Shown piece by piece: positions 1 to 5,700 of a stretch of 5,990 bases of DNA. The position numbers were made by a program, and so were the translations under genes. The first letter of the stretch is position 1. Each line of letters opens with the position of its first letter. Source of the stretch: Hyphomicrobiales bacterium (GTDB lineage: Bacteria; Pseudomonadota; Alphaproteobacteria; Parvibaculales; Parvibaculaceae); assembly GCA_015655095.1 (NCBI GenBank), contig JAATFR010000310.1, positions 1 to 5,990 of the forward strand, in the 5' to 3' direction. The notes below the pieces were generated by a model. That model searched no databases. It worked only from the letters and a program-made list of their open reading frames with translations, and was not told the origin of the DNA.

Positions 1-503
1 ATCTCGATCGACTGGTCGATGGCGGACTGGGTGCGGGCAATCTTGGCTGCTTCACTGAAGGTGATCGTGACAAGCTGCCCTTCGGCGCTGATCTGAAGAT
101 CCTTCTGGGGAATGCCCGTGGTCGAGGTGCCCGCCACATAGGCTGCGAGCTTGCCAATGGCGGTTTCAGCCTTCTCGACGTCAGCCGCATTGCTGATACG
201 CACAGTCACCGCCCCGGCATTGAGACCGAGCCCGGTATAGGCGATCTGCCCGTCGCGCAGCACGCGGCGCACATCAGACGTGATGCTCTGTAGCCGGTCG
301 CGCAGGGCGACGGCGGTATCCACCTCAAGCAGCAGATAGGAGCCGCCGCGCAGATCAAGCCCAAGGCTCACCTGCTTGTGTGGCAGCCATGAGGGCAACC
401 CCTCAAGGGCGCTTTTGGGCACGACATTGGGCGCGCTGTAAAGAAACGCCGCGAAGCTCACAAAGAGGATCAGAAAGATCTTCCAGCGATCGAAATGAAG
501 CAT
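1..503 (-). CDS. secD: Protein translocase subunit SecD, N-terminal part (runs off left edge)
   Basis: SecD is an inner-membrane partner of SecYEG that, with SecF, uses the proton motive force to help pull preproteins through on the periplasmic side. The 167 readable residues begin MLHFDRWKIF, with a first membrane helix at about residues 8-24. The hallmark segment GLDLRGGSYLLLEVD lies at about 48-62, followed by the start of the first periplasmic domain (about 63-167). The ATG at 503 is preceded by GGAG about 8 bases upstream, which fixes the start. It lies 58 bases downstream of the yajC stop on the same strand, the usual yajC-secD order, so it is probably cotranscribed from the yajC promoter. 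The C-terminal part lies outside the window. Family assignment is firm; the gene is truncated only by the window edge. Confidence 0.95.
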   Translation of the reverse strand, partial: MLHFDRWKIFLILFVSFAAFLYSAPNVVPKSALEGLPSWLPHKQVSLGLDLRGGSYLLLEVDTAVALRDRLQSITSDVRRVLRDGQIAYTGLGLNAGAVTVRISNAADVEKAETAIGKLAAYVAGTSTTGIPQKDLQISAEGQLVTITFSEAAKIARTQSAIDQSIE

Positions 504-515
504 TCGGTTGATCTC

Positions 516-541
516 CGGGCCCCGTCCGGGGGAAAGGCCCG
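516..541 (-). repeat. Inverted repeat in the yajC-secD spacer
   Basis: A perfect 6-base inverted repeat, CGGGCC (516-521) and GGCCCG (536-541), with a 14-base loop, sits in the 58-base gap between yajC and secD. Its distal arm ends immediately before the secD ribosome binding site. There is no T-tract, so it is not an intrinsic terminator. It might affect mRNA processing or secD translation, but in GC-rich DNA a stem of this size also arises by chance. Confidence 0.3.
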
Positions 542-561
542 CCCCTCAAGAAGTCGGATTA

Positions 562-894
562 TTATTTGCCGGATGTATTGCTGTTGGCCAGTACCGGTTC
601 GGCCTTGGAGCGCACTTCGGTAAGGGTCGACTTGATTACGCGAATCTTGACCCCTTCGGCGATCTCGACCTGGATTTCATTATCCTCGCCAACCTTGACC
701 ACCTTGCCTATGATGCCGCCCGAAGTTACCACCACATCGCCACGGCGCACGTTATTCACCATATCCTGGTGGGCCTTCACGCGGCGCTGTTGCGGCCGGA
801 TAATCATGAAGTAGATAATGACGAACACGAGCACGAACGGGAAGATCGTGACGAGGAAGTTCTCTGCACCGGCGCCAGTTGCACTGGAAAACAT
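562..894 (-). CDS. yajC: Preprotein translocase accessory subunit YajC
   Basis: YajC is a small single-span inner-membrane protein that associates with SecDF in the Sec holotranslocon. The 110-residue product has a short N-terminus, one hydrophobic helix at about residues 13-32, and directly after it the family signature IIRPQQRRVK (31-40). The cytoplasmic domain includes GDVVVTSGGIIGKV (52-65), also typical of the family. Length is normal. The ATG at 894 has AGGAG about 7 bases upstream, and a promoter with near-consensus boxes lies at 958-985. It is followed on the same strand by secD. Identification is secure. Confidence 0.97.
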   Translation of the reverse strand: MFSSATGAGAENFLVTIFPFVLVFVIIYFMIIRPQQRRVKAHQDMVNNVRRGDVVVTSGGIIGKVVKVGEDNEIQVEIAEGVKIRVIKSTLTEVRSKAEPVLANSNTSGK

Positions 895-957
895 ATATGT
901 CTCCTATGGGAATCGGCCCCGAACCGGCCCTGCCCCTCATTTTTTCATAGCGGGCGG

Positions 958-985
958 ACTATAGCGGGGACGGCCCTCATTGCAA
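958..985 (-). promoter_or_regulatory. Probable promoter of yajC-secD
   Basis: On the minus strand, TTGCAA (985-980) and TATAGT (963-958) are separated by 16 bases, a good match to a housekeeping sigma-70 type promoter. It lies about 64 bases upstream of the yajC ATG and points toward it. The -35 box is itself palindromic. No other site in the divergent region fits as well for this direction. Not experimentally shown. Confidence 0.55.
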
Positions 986-1104
986 GCGCAGGGGCCAGAG
1001 TGAGGCCCGCAAGGCCCCCTAACCGTTTTGTAATGTTTCCGCGCAGCCAGCCCCTCACGCCATCTGCCGCAAATCTCCTTGCAAAAACAAGGATTAACCA
1101 GCGT

Positions 1105-1133
1105 TTGCCGCCCTTGCCACGGCGATGCTAGGG
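1105..1133 (+). promoter_or_regulatory. Possible promoter of the ATPase-dipeptidase operon
   Basis: TTGCCG (1105-1110) and CTAGGG (1128-1133) are spaced by 17 bases and end 29 bases before the ATG at 1163. The -35 box fits the TTG-led alphaproteobacterial pattern; the -10 box is weak. This is a best guess within the divergent intergenic region (895-1162), which otherwise holds only the yajC promoter and ribosome binding sites. Confidence 0.3.
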
Positions 1134-1162
1134 TCCGCTCCGGAATCTACGGGGGAGATGTG

Positions 1163-2029
1163 ATGAGTAAGCCAAACAAGGACAGGAAACTGGCTGTGCT
1201 GCGCCGGATCGCGGACGCGCTGGAACGGCTCGCGCCTTCCCGCCCCGCCCCGGCCTCGTTCGACAGCGCGGACGCCTTTGTCTGGAACGGGGCCGAGGAC
1301 CGGCTTGAGCCGGTGCCGGACGTCTCGCGGGTCGATCTTTCCCTGCTGAAGGGCGTCGATCATGTCCGCGACATTCTTCTCGACAATACCCGCCGCTTCG
1401 CCAGCGGGCTGCCCGCTAACAACACCCTGCTCTGGGGCGCCCGCGGCATGGGCAAAAGCTCGCTGGTCAAGGCCGCCCATGCCGACATCAATCTGAGGGA
1501 GCGGCACAGCCTTGTGCTCATTGAAATTCACCGCGAGGAAATCGAGAGCCTGCCCCGCCTGATGGGCCAGCTTCGCGGTCAGGACCGCCGGGTCATCATC
1601 TTCTGCGATGATCTTTCGTTCGACCATGACGACACCAGTTACAAGTCCCTCAAGGCCGTGCTCGACGGCGGCATCGAGGGCCGCCCGGCCAATGTGCTTT
1701 TCTATGCCACCTCCAACCGCCGCCACCTGCTGCCCCGCGACATGCTCGACAATGAGCGCTCGACGGCCATCAATCCGTCCGAAGCCGTGGAGGAAAAAGT
1801 GTCGCTCTCGGACCGCTTCGGCCTGTGGCTCGGCTTCCACAATTGCAGCCAGGCGGACTATCTCGACATGATCGACGGCTATGTGTCTTTCTATGGCATC
1901 AAGATCGATCCTGAGGATTTGCGCGCACAAGCCGTGGAATGGGCGACGACCCGGGGCGCGCGTTCTGGCCGCGTCGCGTGGCAGTTCATGCAGGATCTGG
2001 CTGGCCGCCTAGGATACAGGCTCGAATGA
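1163..2029 (+). CDS. DUF815-type P-loop AAA+ ATPase
   Basis: A cytosolic ATP-binding protein of the DUF815 family, 288 residues. Visible AAA+ elements in order are: Walker A GARGMGKSS (92-100), Walker B VIIFCDDLSF (144-153), a sensor-1-like ATSNRR (182-187), a LSDRFG segment (215-220) that may supply the arginine finger, and a sensor-2-like GARSGR (265-270). The start is placed at the ATG at 1163 because GGGGGAG lies 5 bases upstream; the in-frame start candidate at 1079 would add 28 residues of unlikely sequence and has no such site. It is divergent from yajC, a neighbourhood I recall from other alphaproteobacteria, and overlaps the next gene by 4 bases. The cellular function of DUF815 proteins is not established, so none is assigned beyond ATP binding and probable hydrolysis. 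Confidence 0.92.
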   Translation: MSKPNKDRKLAVLRRIADALERLAPSRPAPASFDSADAFVWNGAEDRLEPVPDVSRVDLSLLKGVDHVRDILLDNTRRFASGLPANNTLLWGARGMGKSSLVKAAHADINLRERHSLVLIEIHREEIESLPRLMGQLRGQDRRVIIFCDDLSFDHDDTSYKSLKAVLDGGIEGRPANVLFYATSNRRHLLPRDMLDNERSTAINPSEAVEEKVSLSDRFGLWLGFHNCSQADYLDMIDGYVSFYGIKIDPEDLRAQAVEWATTRGARSGRVAWQFMQDLAGRLGYRLE

Positions 2030-2652
2030 GGAACGGGAACGTGGGTCTTCCTTCCGGTTTTGTCTATCTCGACGCCCATGTGCCGGGCCTCATCCTCGAC
2101 ATCCGCTATCACGGCCCTGACAATTTTCTGGGCCGTCCGGTGCCGGGATATGAAGCCCCCGTCTGCATCCTTACCCTTGAAGCCGCTGAGGCGCTGAAGG
2201 GCGTACAGGCGGAGGCGGCGCTCGAAAACCGGCGGCTGAAGATTCTCGACGGCTATCGGCCGCAATGCGCCGTGGATGAATTCATCCGATGGTCGCAGGA
2301 TGCCGATGACCAGATCGCCAAGGCTGGCTATTACCCAAATCTGGACAAGCGCGACCTGTTCGATCTTGGCTATCTTGCCCGGCGTTCCAGCCACAGCCGG
2401 GGCAGCACGGTCGATCTCACTATTATCGATGCGCAAGGCCTCGAACTCGACTTCGGCACACCTTTCGATCTCTTTGACCTTCGTTCGCACACGGCCAATG
2501 ACACCATATCGTCCGAAGCCGCCGCACACCGGCAATGGCTGCTCGCACTGATGGAAAAGCATGGCTTCGCGAACATTCCAGAAGAATGGTGGCACTTCAC
2601 GCTAAAGAGCGAACCCTTCCCCAACACCTACCATAATTTCCCCGTGCGCTGA
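2026..2652 (+). CDS. ddpX: D-alanyl-D-alanine dipeptidase, VanX/DdpX family (M15D)
   Basis: A zinc metallopeptidase expected to cleave the D-Ala-D-Ala dipeptide, releasing D-alanine from peptidoglycan precursors or turnover products. The 208-residue product matches the family length of about 200. Key elements are DGYRP with the presumed substrate-positioning Arg78, SSHSRGSTVD with zinc ligands His123 and Asp130, GTPFDLFD (144-151), and PEEWWH with presumed catalytic Glu187 and zinc ligand His190. All catalytic positions known from VanX are present. The ATG at 2026 overlaps the stop of the ATPase gene as ATGA, indicating translational coupling; a purine-rich AGGATACAGG lies just upstream. No signal peptide is visible, so a cytosolic, nutritional or recycling role is likelier than envelope work. 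No vanH/vanA-like ligase or dpp transporter lies in the window, so resistance is not implied. The symbol reflects family, not proven orthology. Confidence 0.9.
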   Translation: MRNGNVGLPSGFVYLDAHVPGLILDIRYHGPDNFLGRPVPGYEAPVCILTLEAAEALKGVQAEAALENRRLKILDGYRPQCAVDEFIRWSQDADDQIAKAGYYPNLDKRDLFDLGYLARRSSHSRGSTVDLTIIDAQGLELDFGTPFDLFDLRSHTANDTISSEAAAHRQWLLALMEKHGFANIPEEWWHFTLKSEPFPNTYHNFPVR

Positions 2653-2673
2653 CGCACCGAAAAGTCTTTTTTT
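2644..2673 (+). terminator. Weak candidate terminator after the dipeptidase gene
   Basis: GTGCG (2644-2648) and CGCAC (2653-2657) form a 5-base stem with a CTGA loop that spans the dipeptidase stop codon. A run of seven T bases follows at 2667-2673, but 9 bases lie between stem and T-run, more than in a classic intrinsic terminator. The T-run is itself the loop of a second small inverted repeat (AAGTC, 2662-2666; GACTT, 2674-2678). It may end the two-gene operon inefficiently. Confidence 0.3.
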
Positions 2674-2725
2674 GACTTATATCTAATAAATCAGGCTGCA
2701 TCCTGAGGGAGGCCTGCACACCAGT

Positions 2726-3832
2726 GTGGGCTCGATATTCCTATATATTGGAGGAATTTCCCATGCCCTCGATTTCCAACATTCCGAATCTGCCGACTCC
2801 TCAGAATTACTCCCCCCCTTCGAGCAACGCCACCTCGGGAGCGATGTCCGATCCGAAGATCAAAACATTTCAAGCGCGCAGCAAACCGCAGAGATCCGGC
2901 AAACCGCAAACCGGACCCCAGAAACCCTGTTCGCTTTAGCCGAACCATTGCCGTCCGTAGAAGTGGCGCATATCCATATCCGCCGCACACGCGATGTTCC
3001 CGGAGCTGGCGACTGGCAAACAAACGGTGCTCATACCTTCGATCCGATCAAGATCACCACCCGGGGCCGAGGTGTCACCTTTAATCCAGACACGAATGAA
3101 ATTATCATGACGGGCGAAGGAATTGGCCTGAGGTCCTTTGGCACCGGCGGTGGCGTGGAGCGCATTCAGCCTGAATCCTATAATGCGCAAAAGGCAAATA
3201 CGGCTCCTCTTCCCTTCAAGTTGGGCGGTTTTGGAAAAATGGGCAGCCCCGCATATGTTGGCAATACGATCTATGTTCCGATCACGAAGGGTTCAGGATC
3301 CAAGATCCTCGCTCTGAACGCCAACAGCCTGAGCAGCGAGATGAGCATCACCTCGGATTTGCCCCGGGAGCGTCAGCCCGGTGGCACCAAATGGGTCGCC
3401 ATTGACGGGCAATATGCCTACACCTCGCCAGCAGACACCGGCGACTTCATCAACAGATATGACATAAAGTCTCCGGGACGCGAGCGATCCTGGCCTGCGC
3501 ATCAGAAAATCATGCTTGAACCCCACCTTCGTGATATTCAGGGCGGCGCCTTCTACAATGCCTCTCTGTACGTGATCGCCAAGGAGGGTGAAGGCGGCGC
3601 GATCCATAAGATAGATATTGCCCGAGACGGAGCCCATGCCAGCGTCACCAGGCTTTTCGACGTCAAAAGCAAGTTGGGCATCGACAAGCCGTTCGATGTG
3701 AAGTCCATCGCCTTTTTCAAAGGCAGATCGGGCAACGTTGAGATGCATATTCTCACTCAGGAATATAATTCGACAACCGCAGGCATGCGGGTTGCGTCAC
3801 CGACCCTGCATCACCTCACCCCCGTTGCCTAA
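2726..3832 (+). CDS. Unrecognised beta-propeller-like protein; start frame in conflict (possible frameshift)
   Basis: I do not recognise this family. The 368-codon frame opens at a GTG (2726) and has a polar, disordered-looking N-terminal third. From about residue 100 it shows recurring short hydrophobic strands of the kind seen in beta-propeller blades: GVTFNPDTNEIIM (116-128), SPAYVGNTIYVPI (174-186), KWVAIDGQYAYTS (222-234), GGAFYNASLYVIA (273-285) and VKSIAFFKG (325-333). No catalytic motif, membrane helix or signal peptide is visible. The start is doubtful. The strongest ribosome binding site (GGAGG, 2750-2754) serves an ATG at 2763 that is in another frame and stops at 2939 after 58 codons. 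One extra C in the C7 run at 2812-2818 would fuse that start to the main frame, giving about 356 residues. Its codons are less GC-ending than those of its neighbours, consistent with acquisition. It could be phase-variable, a frameshifted pseudogene, or translated from the GTG, which has GGGAGG 13 bases upstream. Confidence 0.6.
   Translation: MGSIFLYIGGISHALDFQHSESADSSELLPPFEQRHLGSDVRSEDQNISSAQQTAEIRQTANRTPETLFALAEPLPSVEVAHIHIRRTRDVPGAGDWQTNGAHTFDPIKITTRGRGVTFNPDTNEIIMTGEGIGLRSFGTGGGVERIQPESYNAQKANTAPLPFKLGGFGKMGSPAYVGNTIYVPITKGSGSKILALNANSLSSEMSITSDLPRERQPGGTKWVAIDGQYAYTSPADTGDFINRYDIKSPGRERSWPAHQKIMLEPHLRDIQGGAFYNASLYVIAKEGEGGAIHKIDIARDGAHASVTRLFDVKSKLGIDKPFDVKSIAFFKGRSGNVEMHILTQEYNSTTAGMRVASPTLHHLTPVA
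2750..2765 (+). promoter_or_regulatory. Strong ribosome binding site and ATG in the alternative frame
   Basis: GGAGG at 2750-2754 lies 8 bases before the ATG at 2763, the best translation start signal of the middle region. It opens a frame beginning MPSISNIPNL that stops after 58 codons (2939), whereas the long downstream protein is in a different frame. This site is the main evidence that the gene is meant to start here and change frame at the following poly-C run. Confidence 0.65.
2812..2818 (+). repeat. Homopolymeric C7 tract, candidate slippage site
   Basis: Seven consecutive C bases occur in codons 17-19 of the ATG-2763 frame. With seven C the well-initiated frame ends at 2939; with eight C it reads straight into the 3832 stop. 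The tract is exactly where the two frames would have to be joined. Such tracts are known sites of slipped-strand phase variation and of transcriptional slippage, and also of sequencing errors. Confidence 0.6.
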
Positions 3833-3993
3833 GCCTCGCTCCTGCTCTGCATTTGCGGATTGATCAACTCCGCGGGAATGGCCACCTTCGCACCCTCTTT
3901 CATACTCATGTAGAGGGTGGTCACCTTCTCCCGCGGCGGGAACATCAGAAAGCCTGGGGCCGGATTGGGCCCCTGCCAATGCACCCGGATCAC
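3829..3993 (-). CDS. Small protein of unknown function, 54 codons
   Basis: On the minus strand a frame runs from GTG (3993) to TAG (3829-3831), beginning VIRVHWQGPNPAPGF and including FLMFPPREKVTTLYMSMKEG at about residues 15-34. I do not recognise it. Support for coding comes from composition: about 80% of its third codon positions are G or C, with lower GC at first and lowest at second positions, the normal coding pattern for this genome. Its stop overlaps that of the plus-strand propeller-like gene by a few bases, tail to tail. Against it: an in-frame stop lies just upstream of the GTG (TAA, two codons before), no clear ribosome binding site is seen, and internal starts are possible (GTG at 3984 or the ATG of MFPPRE). 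It may be a genuine small gene or the 3' remnant of a larger one. Confidence 0.45.
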   Translation of the reverse strand: MIRVHWQGPNPAPGFLMFPPREKVTTLYMSMKEGAKVAIPAELINPQMQSRSEA

Positions 3994-4194
3994 GCGTTAA
4001 AGCGTCGGAATCTGAACTTTAGAGTCCCGGTTGTATTGGATCGCCAAAGACTCTGCTCAAGAACGTAGCGTCCGCAAGGCCTGCGCACGCAATACAGCAA
4101 TATCCGCACGAAAGCCTTATCTTGGCCCCCGGTTCATGCCACAAAGGAGCCAAAGAAGCCGGATAACGGCGCTGCCAATGTGTGGGAAGAGGAC
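3994..4194. other. Intergenic stretch with weak inverted repeats
   Basis: The 201 bases between the small minus-strand frame and the phosphotransferase gene hold no supported gene. Two modest inverted repeats adjoin one another: TAAAG (3998-4002) with CTTTA (4017-4021), and AGAGTC (4021-4026) with GACTCT (4049-4054). They may mark a regulatory site or a decayed intergenic repeat element; no convincing promoter boxes were found for the rightward operon. Confidence 0.3.
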
Positions 4195-5190
4195 ATGGCC
4201 GCAGGATCAGAAAACATCGCCCCGCAGCTTGCGGAGGTGGCGCGCACGCGCATCAGTGGCGCGACCGGCGCCACGGGACTGAAACGTCTTTCAGGCGGGG
4301 CCAGCCAGGAAACATGGGCCTTCTCGGCGACAACCGGAAACGGCGAGATACCACTCATTCTGCGCCGGGCGCCGGGCGGGGAAAGCAGCAAACGCGACAC
4401 CGCCGTCATGCTCGAAACCGAGGCCATTCTGATCGGGCTCGCGGAAAAGGCCGGTGTGCCGGTGCCGCCGGTGCGCCATGTTCTCCTGCCCGCCGATGAT
4501 CTCGGCCATGGCTTCATCATGGACCGCGTCGAGGGAGAGACCATCGCCCGCAAAATCCTGCGCGACGATGAATTTGCCAGTGCCCGTCCGGTCATGGCCG
4601 CCCAATGCGGCGAAATTCTCGCCCGGCTTCACAAGATCGATCGCGCGCGCCTGCCGGAACTGCGCGTATCGCCGGGAGCAAGCGAGGTCGAGCAGTACTG
4701 GCATACCTACAAGGCGCATGGCCATCCACACCCGGTGTTCGAACTTGCCTTCCGCTGGCTGCGCGACAATGCCCCGCAAAACACGGAGCTTACGCTGGTA
4801 CATGGCGACTTCCGCCACGGCAACCTGATGATTGGCCCGAAAGGCGTACGCGCGGTGCTGGACTGGGAACTGGCCCATATCGGCGATCCGATGGAGGATC
4901 TTGGCTGGATCTGCGTCAATTCATGGCGCTTTGGCAACATCGATAACCCGGTAGGCGGTTTCGGCAAACGCGAAGACATGTTCGCGGCCTATGAAGCGGC
5001 AGGCGGCGGCAAGGTTGATCCGGCCCGGGTGAAATTCTGGGAGGTGCTCGGATCACTCAAATGGGGCGTGATGTGCACCACAATGTATGAGGGCTTCCGC
5101 CACGATGGCTCCGTCGAACGCGCCACCATCGGGCGGCGCTCCTCGGAAACTGAAATCGACCTGTTGCGCCTGCTCGCGCCACGCGAATAA
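4195..5190 (+). CDS. APH-fold phosphotransferase family protein (ACAD10/11-like)
   Basis: A 331-residue protein with the aminoglycoside phosphotransferase/choline kinase fold (PF01636). A nucleotide-binding loop-like LSGGASQETW lies at 32-41, a probable ATP-contacting LILRRAP at 54-60, and a second-lobe helix region at about 132-150. The catalytic LVHGDFRHGNLM is at 201-212, with presumed base Asp205 and metal ligand Asn210. The metal-binding VLDWELAHIGDPMEDLGW at 221-238 includes Asp223. This type resembles the kinase domain of mammalian ACAD10/ACAD11, linked to hydroxy-acyl-CoA breakdown, rather than true antibiotic kinases; that is family knowledge, and the substrate here is unknown. The ATG at 4195 follows a GGGAAGAGG purine tract; a GTG at 4180 in the same frame would add five residues. 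It forms an operon with the DUF6285 gene 11 bases downstream. Confidence 0.9.
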   Translation: MAAGSENIAPQLAEVARTRISGATGATGLKRLSGGASQETWAFSATTGNGEIPLILRRAPGGESSKRDTAVMLETEAILIGLAEKAGVPVPPVRHVLLPADDLGHGFIMDRVEGETIARKILRDDEFASARPVMAAQCGEILARLHKIDRARLPELRVSPGASEVEQYWHTYKAHGHPHPVFELAFRWLRDNAPQNTELTLVHGDFRHGNLMIGPKGVRAVLDWELAHIGDPMEDLGWICVNSWRFGNIDNPVGGFGKREDMFAAYEAAGGGKVDPARVKFWEVLGSLKWGVMCTTMYEGFRHDGSVERATIGRRSSETEIDLLRLLAPRE

Positions 5191-5201
5191 GGATCAAAAC
5201 C

Positions 5202-5588
5202 ATGCAGGACAAACCCTCCGCCATTGAACTTGTCGAGGCTGTCGCAAACTTCATCCGCGAGCACGCCATGCCGCAATTGCAGGGCCATACGGCTTTTCAC
5301 GCCAGGGTCGCCGCCAACGCGCTCGACATCATCAAACGGGAACTGGAAGTGGCCCCTGCCGCCGAAAAGCAGGAACGCGAACGCCTCGCCACCCTGCTTG
5401 GCCATGATGGCGCGCTTGAAGAACTGAACAGGGAACTCTGCGGCAAGATCGAAACCGGGGAACTGACGCTGGATACGCTGGCGCTCGGCGAGCATCTCTG
5501 GGCGACGACACTGACCAAGCTCGCCATCGACCAGCCTAACTATTCCGGCTATCGCCGCGCCCTCAAGGAGTGGCAGGAGAGCTGGTAA
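5202..5588 (+). CDS. DUF6285 domain-containing protein
   Basis: A 128-residue, apparently all-helical soluble protein of the DUF6285 family, whose biochemical role is unknown. Visible features are an N-terminal helix (about 6-22), the segment GHTAFHARVAANALDI (28-43) that I associate with the family, a charged helix (51-82), and a C-terminal helix pair ending in YRRALKEWQESW. The ATG at 5202 is preceded by AAGGAT, and the gene begins 11 bases after the phosphotransferase stop, so the two are cotranscribed. Phosphotransferase/DUF6285 pairs are typically found beside acyl-CoA dehydrogenase genes, suggesting a helper role in acyl-CoA metabolism. No such dehydrogenase is present in this window: the next gene is convergent. 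Confidence 0.85.
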   Translation: MQDKPSAIELVEAVANFIREHAMPQLQGHTAFHARVAANALDIIKRELEVAPAAEKQERERLATLLGHDGALEELNRELCGKIETGELTLDTLALGEHLWATTLTKLAIDQPNYSGYRRALKEWQESW

Positions 5589-5607
5589 GCCATAGTGATG
5601 ACACAGC

Positions 5608-5629
5608 AAAAAAGACCCCGATCAGGTCT
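5608..5629 (-). terminator. Intrinsic terminator of the leftward acyltransferase gene
   Basis: Read on the minus strand, AGACC (5629-5625) pairs with GGTCT (5617-5613); an added T-G pair makes six, with a 5-base loop. It runs straight into six T bases (A6 on the plus strand, 5608-5613). This is a standard rho-independent terminator placed 72 bases beyond the acyltransferase stop. There is no T-run on the plus-strand side, so it should not stop the DUF6285 operon, for which no terminator is seen. Confidence 0.65.
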
Positions 5630-5700
5630 ATTCAGGTATGGAGTTTTTCAGGACATCAATGTGGGTACAGCTTACCGATATTCCAGTTTCCAGACACGGG

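Noticed and set aside
508..1131. Long plus-strand open frame (207 codons) opposite yajC
   Set aside because: It overlaps yajC antisense, extends into the divergent promoter region, and its translation has no recognisable domain; yajC on the other strand is unmistakable.
1094..1930. 278-codon minus-strand open frame
   Set aside because: Antisense shadow of the DUF815 ATPase, which carries Walker motifs; the long frame is a by-product of GC-rich codon use.
1891..2595. 234-codon minus-strand open frame
   Set aside because: Antisense to the dipeptidase with its zinc motifs; the shadow frame has no coherent domain.
2026..2652. Vancomycin-resistance vanX
   Set aside because: Family motifs match, but no vanH, ligase or regulator is adjacent; chromosomal DdpX-type homologues are common in Gram-negative bacteria.
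3797..3979. 60-codon minus-strand frame
   Set aside because: The overlapping minus-strand frame at 3829-3993 has much better coding composition; this one reads as its out-of-frame shadow.
4031..4282. 83-codon plus-strand frame before the phosphotransferase
   Set aside because: It overlaps the phosphotransferase start in another frame, is Arg/Ser-rich as shadow frames are here, and lacks a ribosome binding site.
4291..4878. 195-codon minus-strand open frame
   Set aside because: Antisense to the phosphotransferase catalytic core.
4195..5190. Aminoglycoside resistance kinase
   Set aside because: The fold is shared, but the DUF6285 partner and ACAD10/11-like features point to acyl-CoA-linked metabolism.
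4989..5609. 206-codon minus-strand open frame
   Set aside because: Lies across the end of the phosphotransferase gene and all of the DUF6285 gene in antisense; no start signal or family match.
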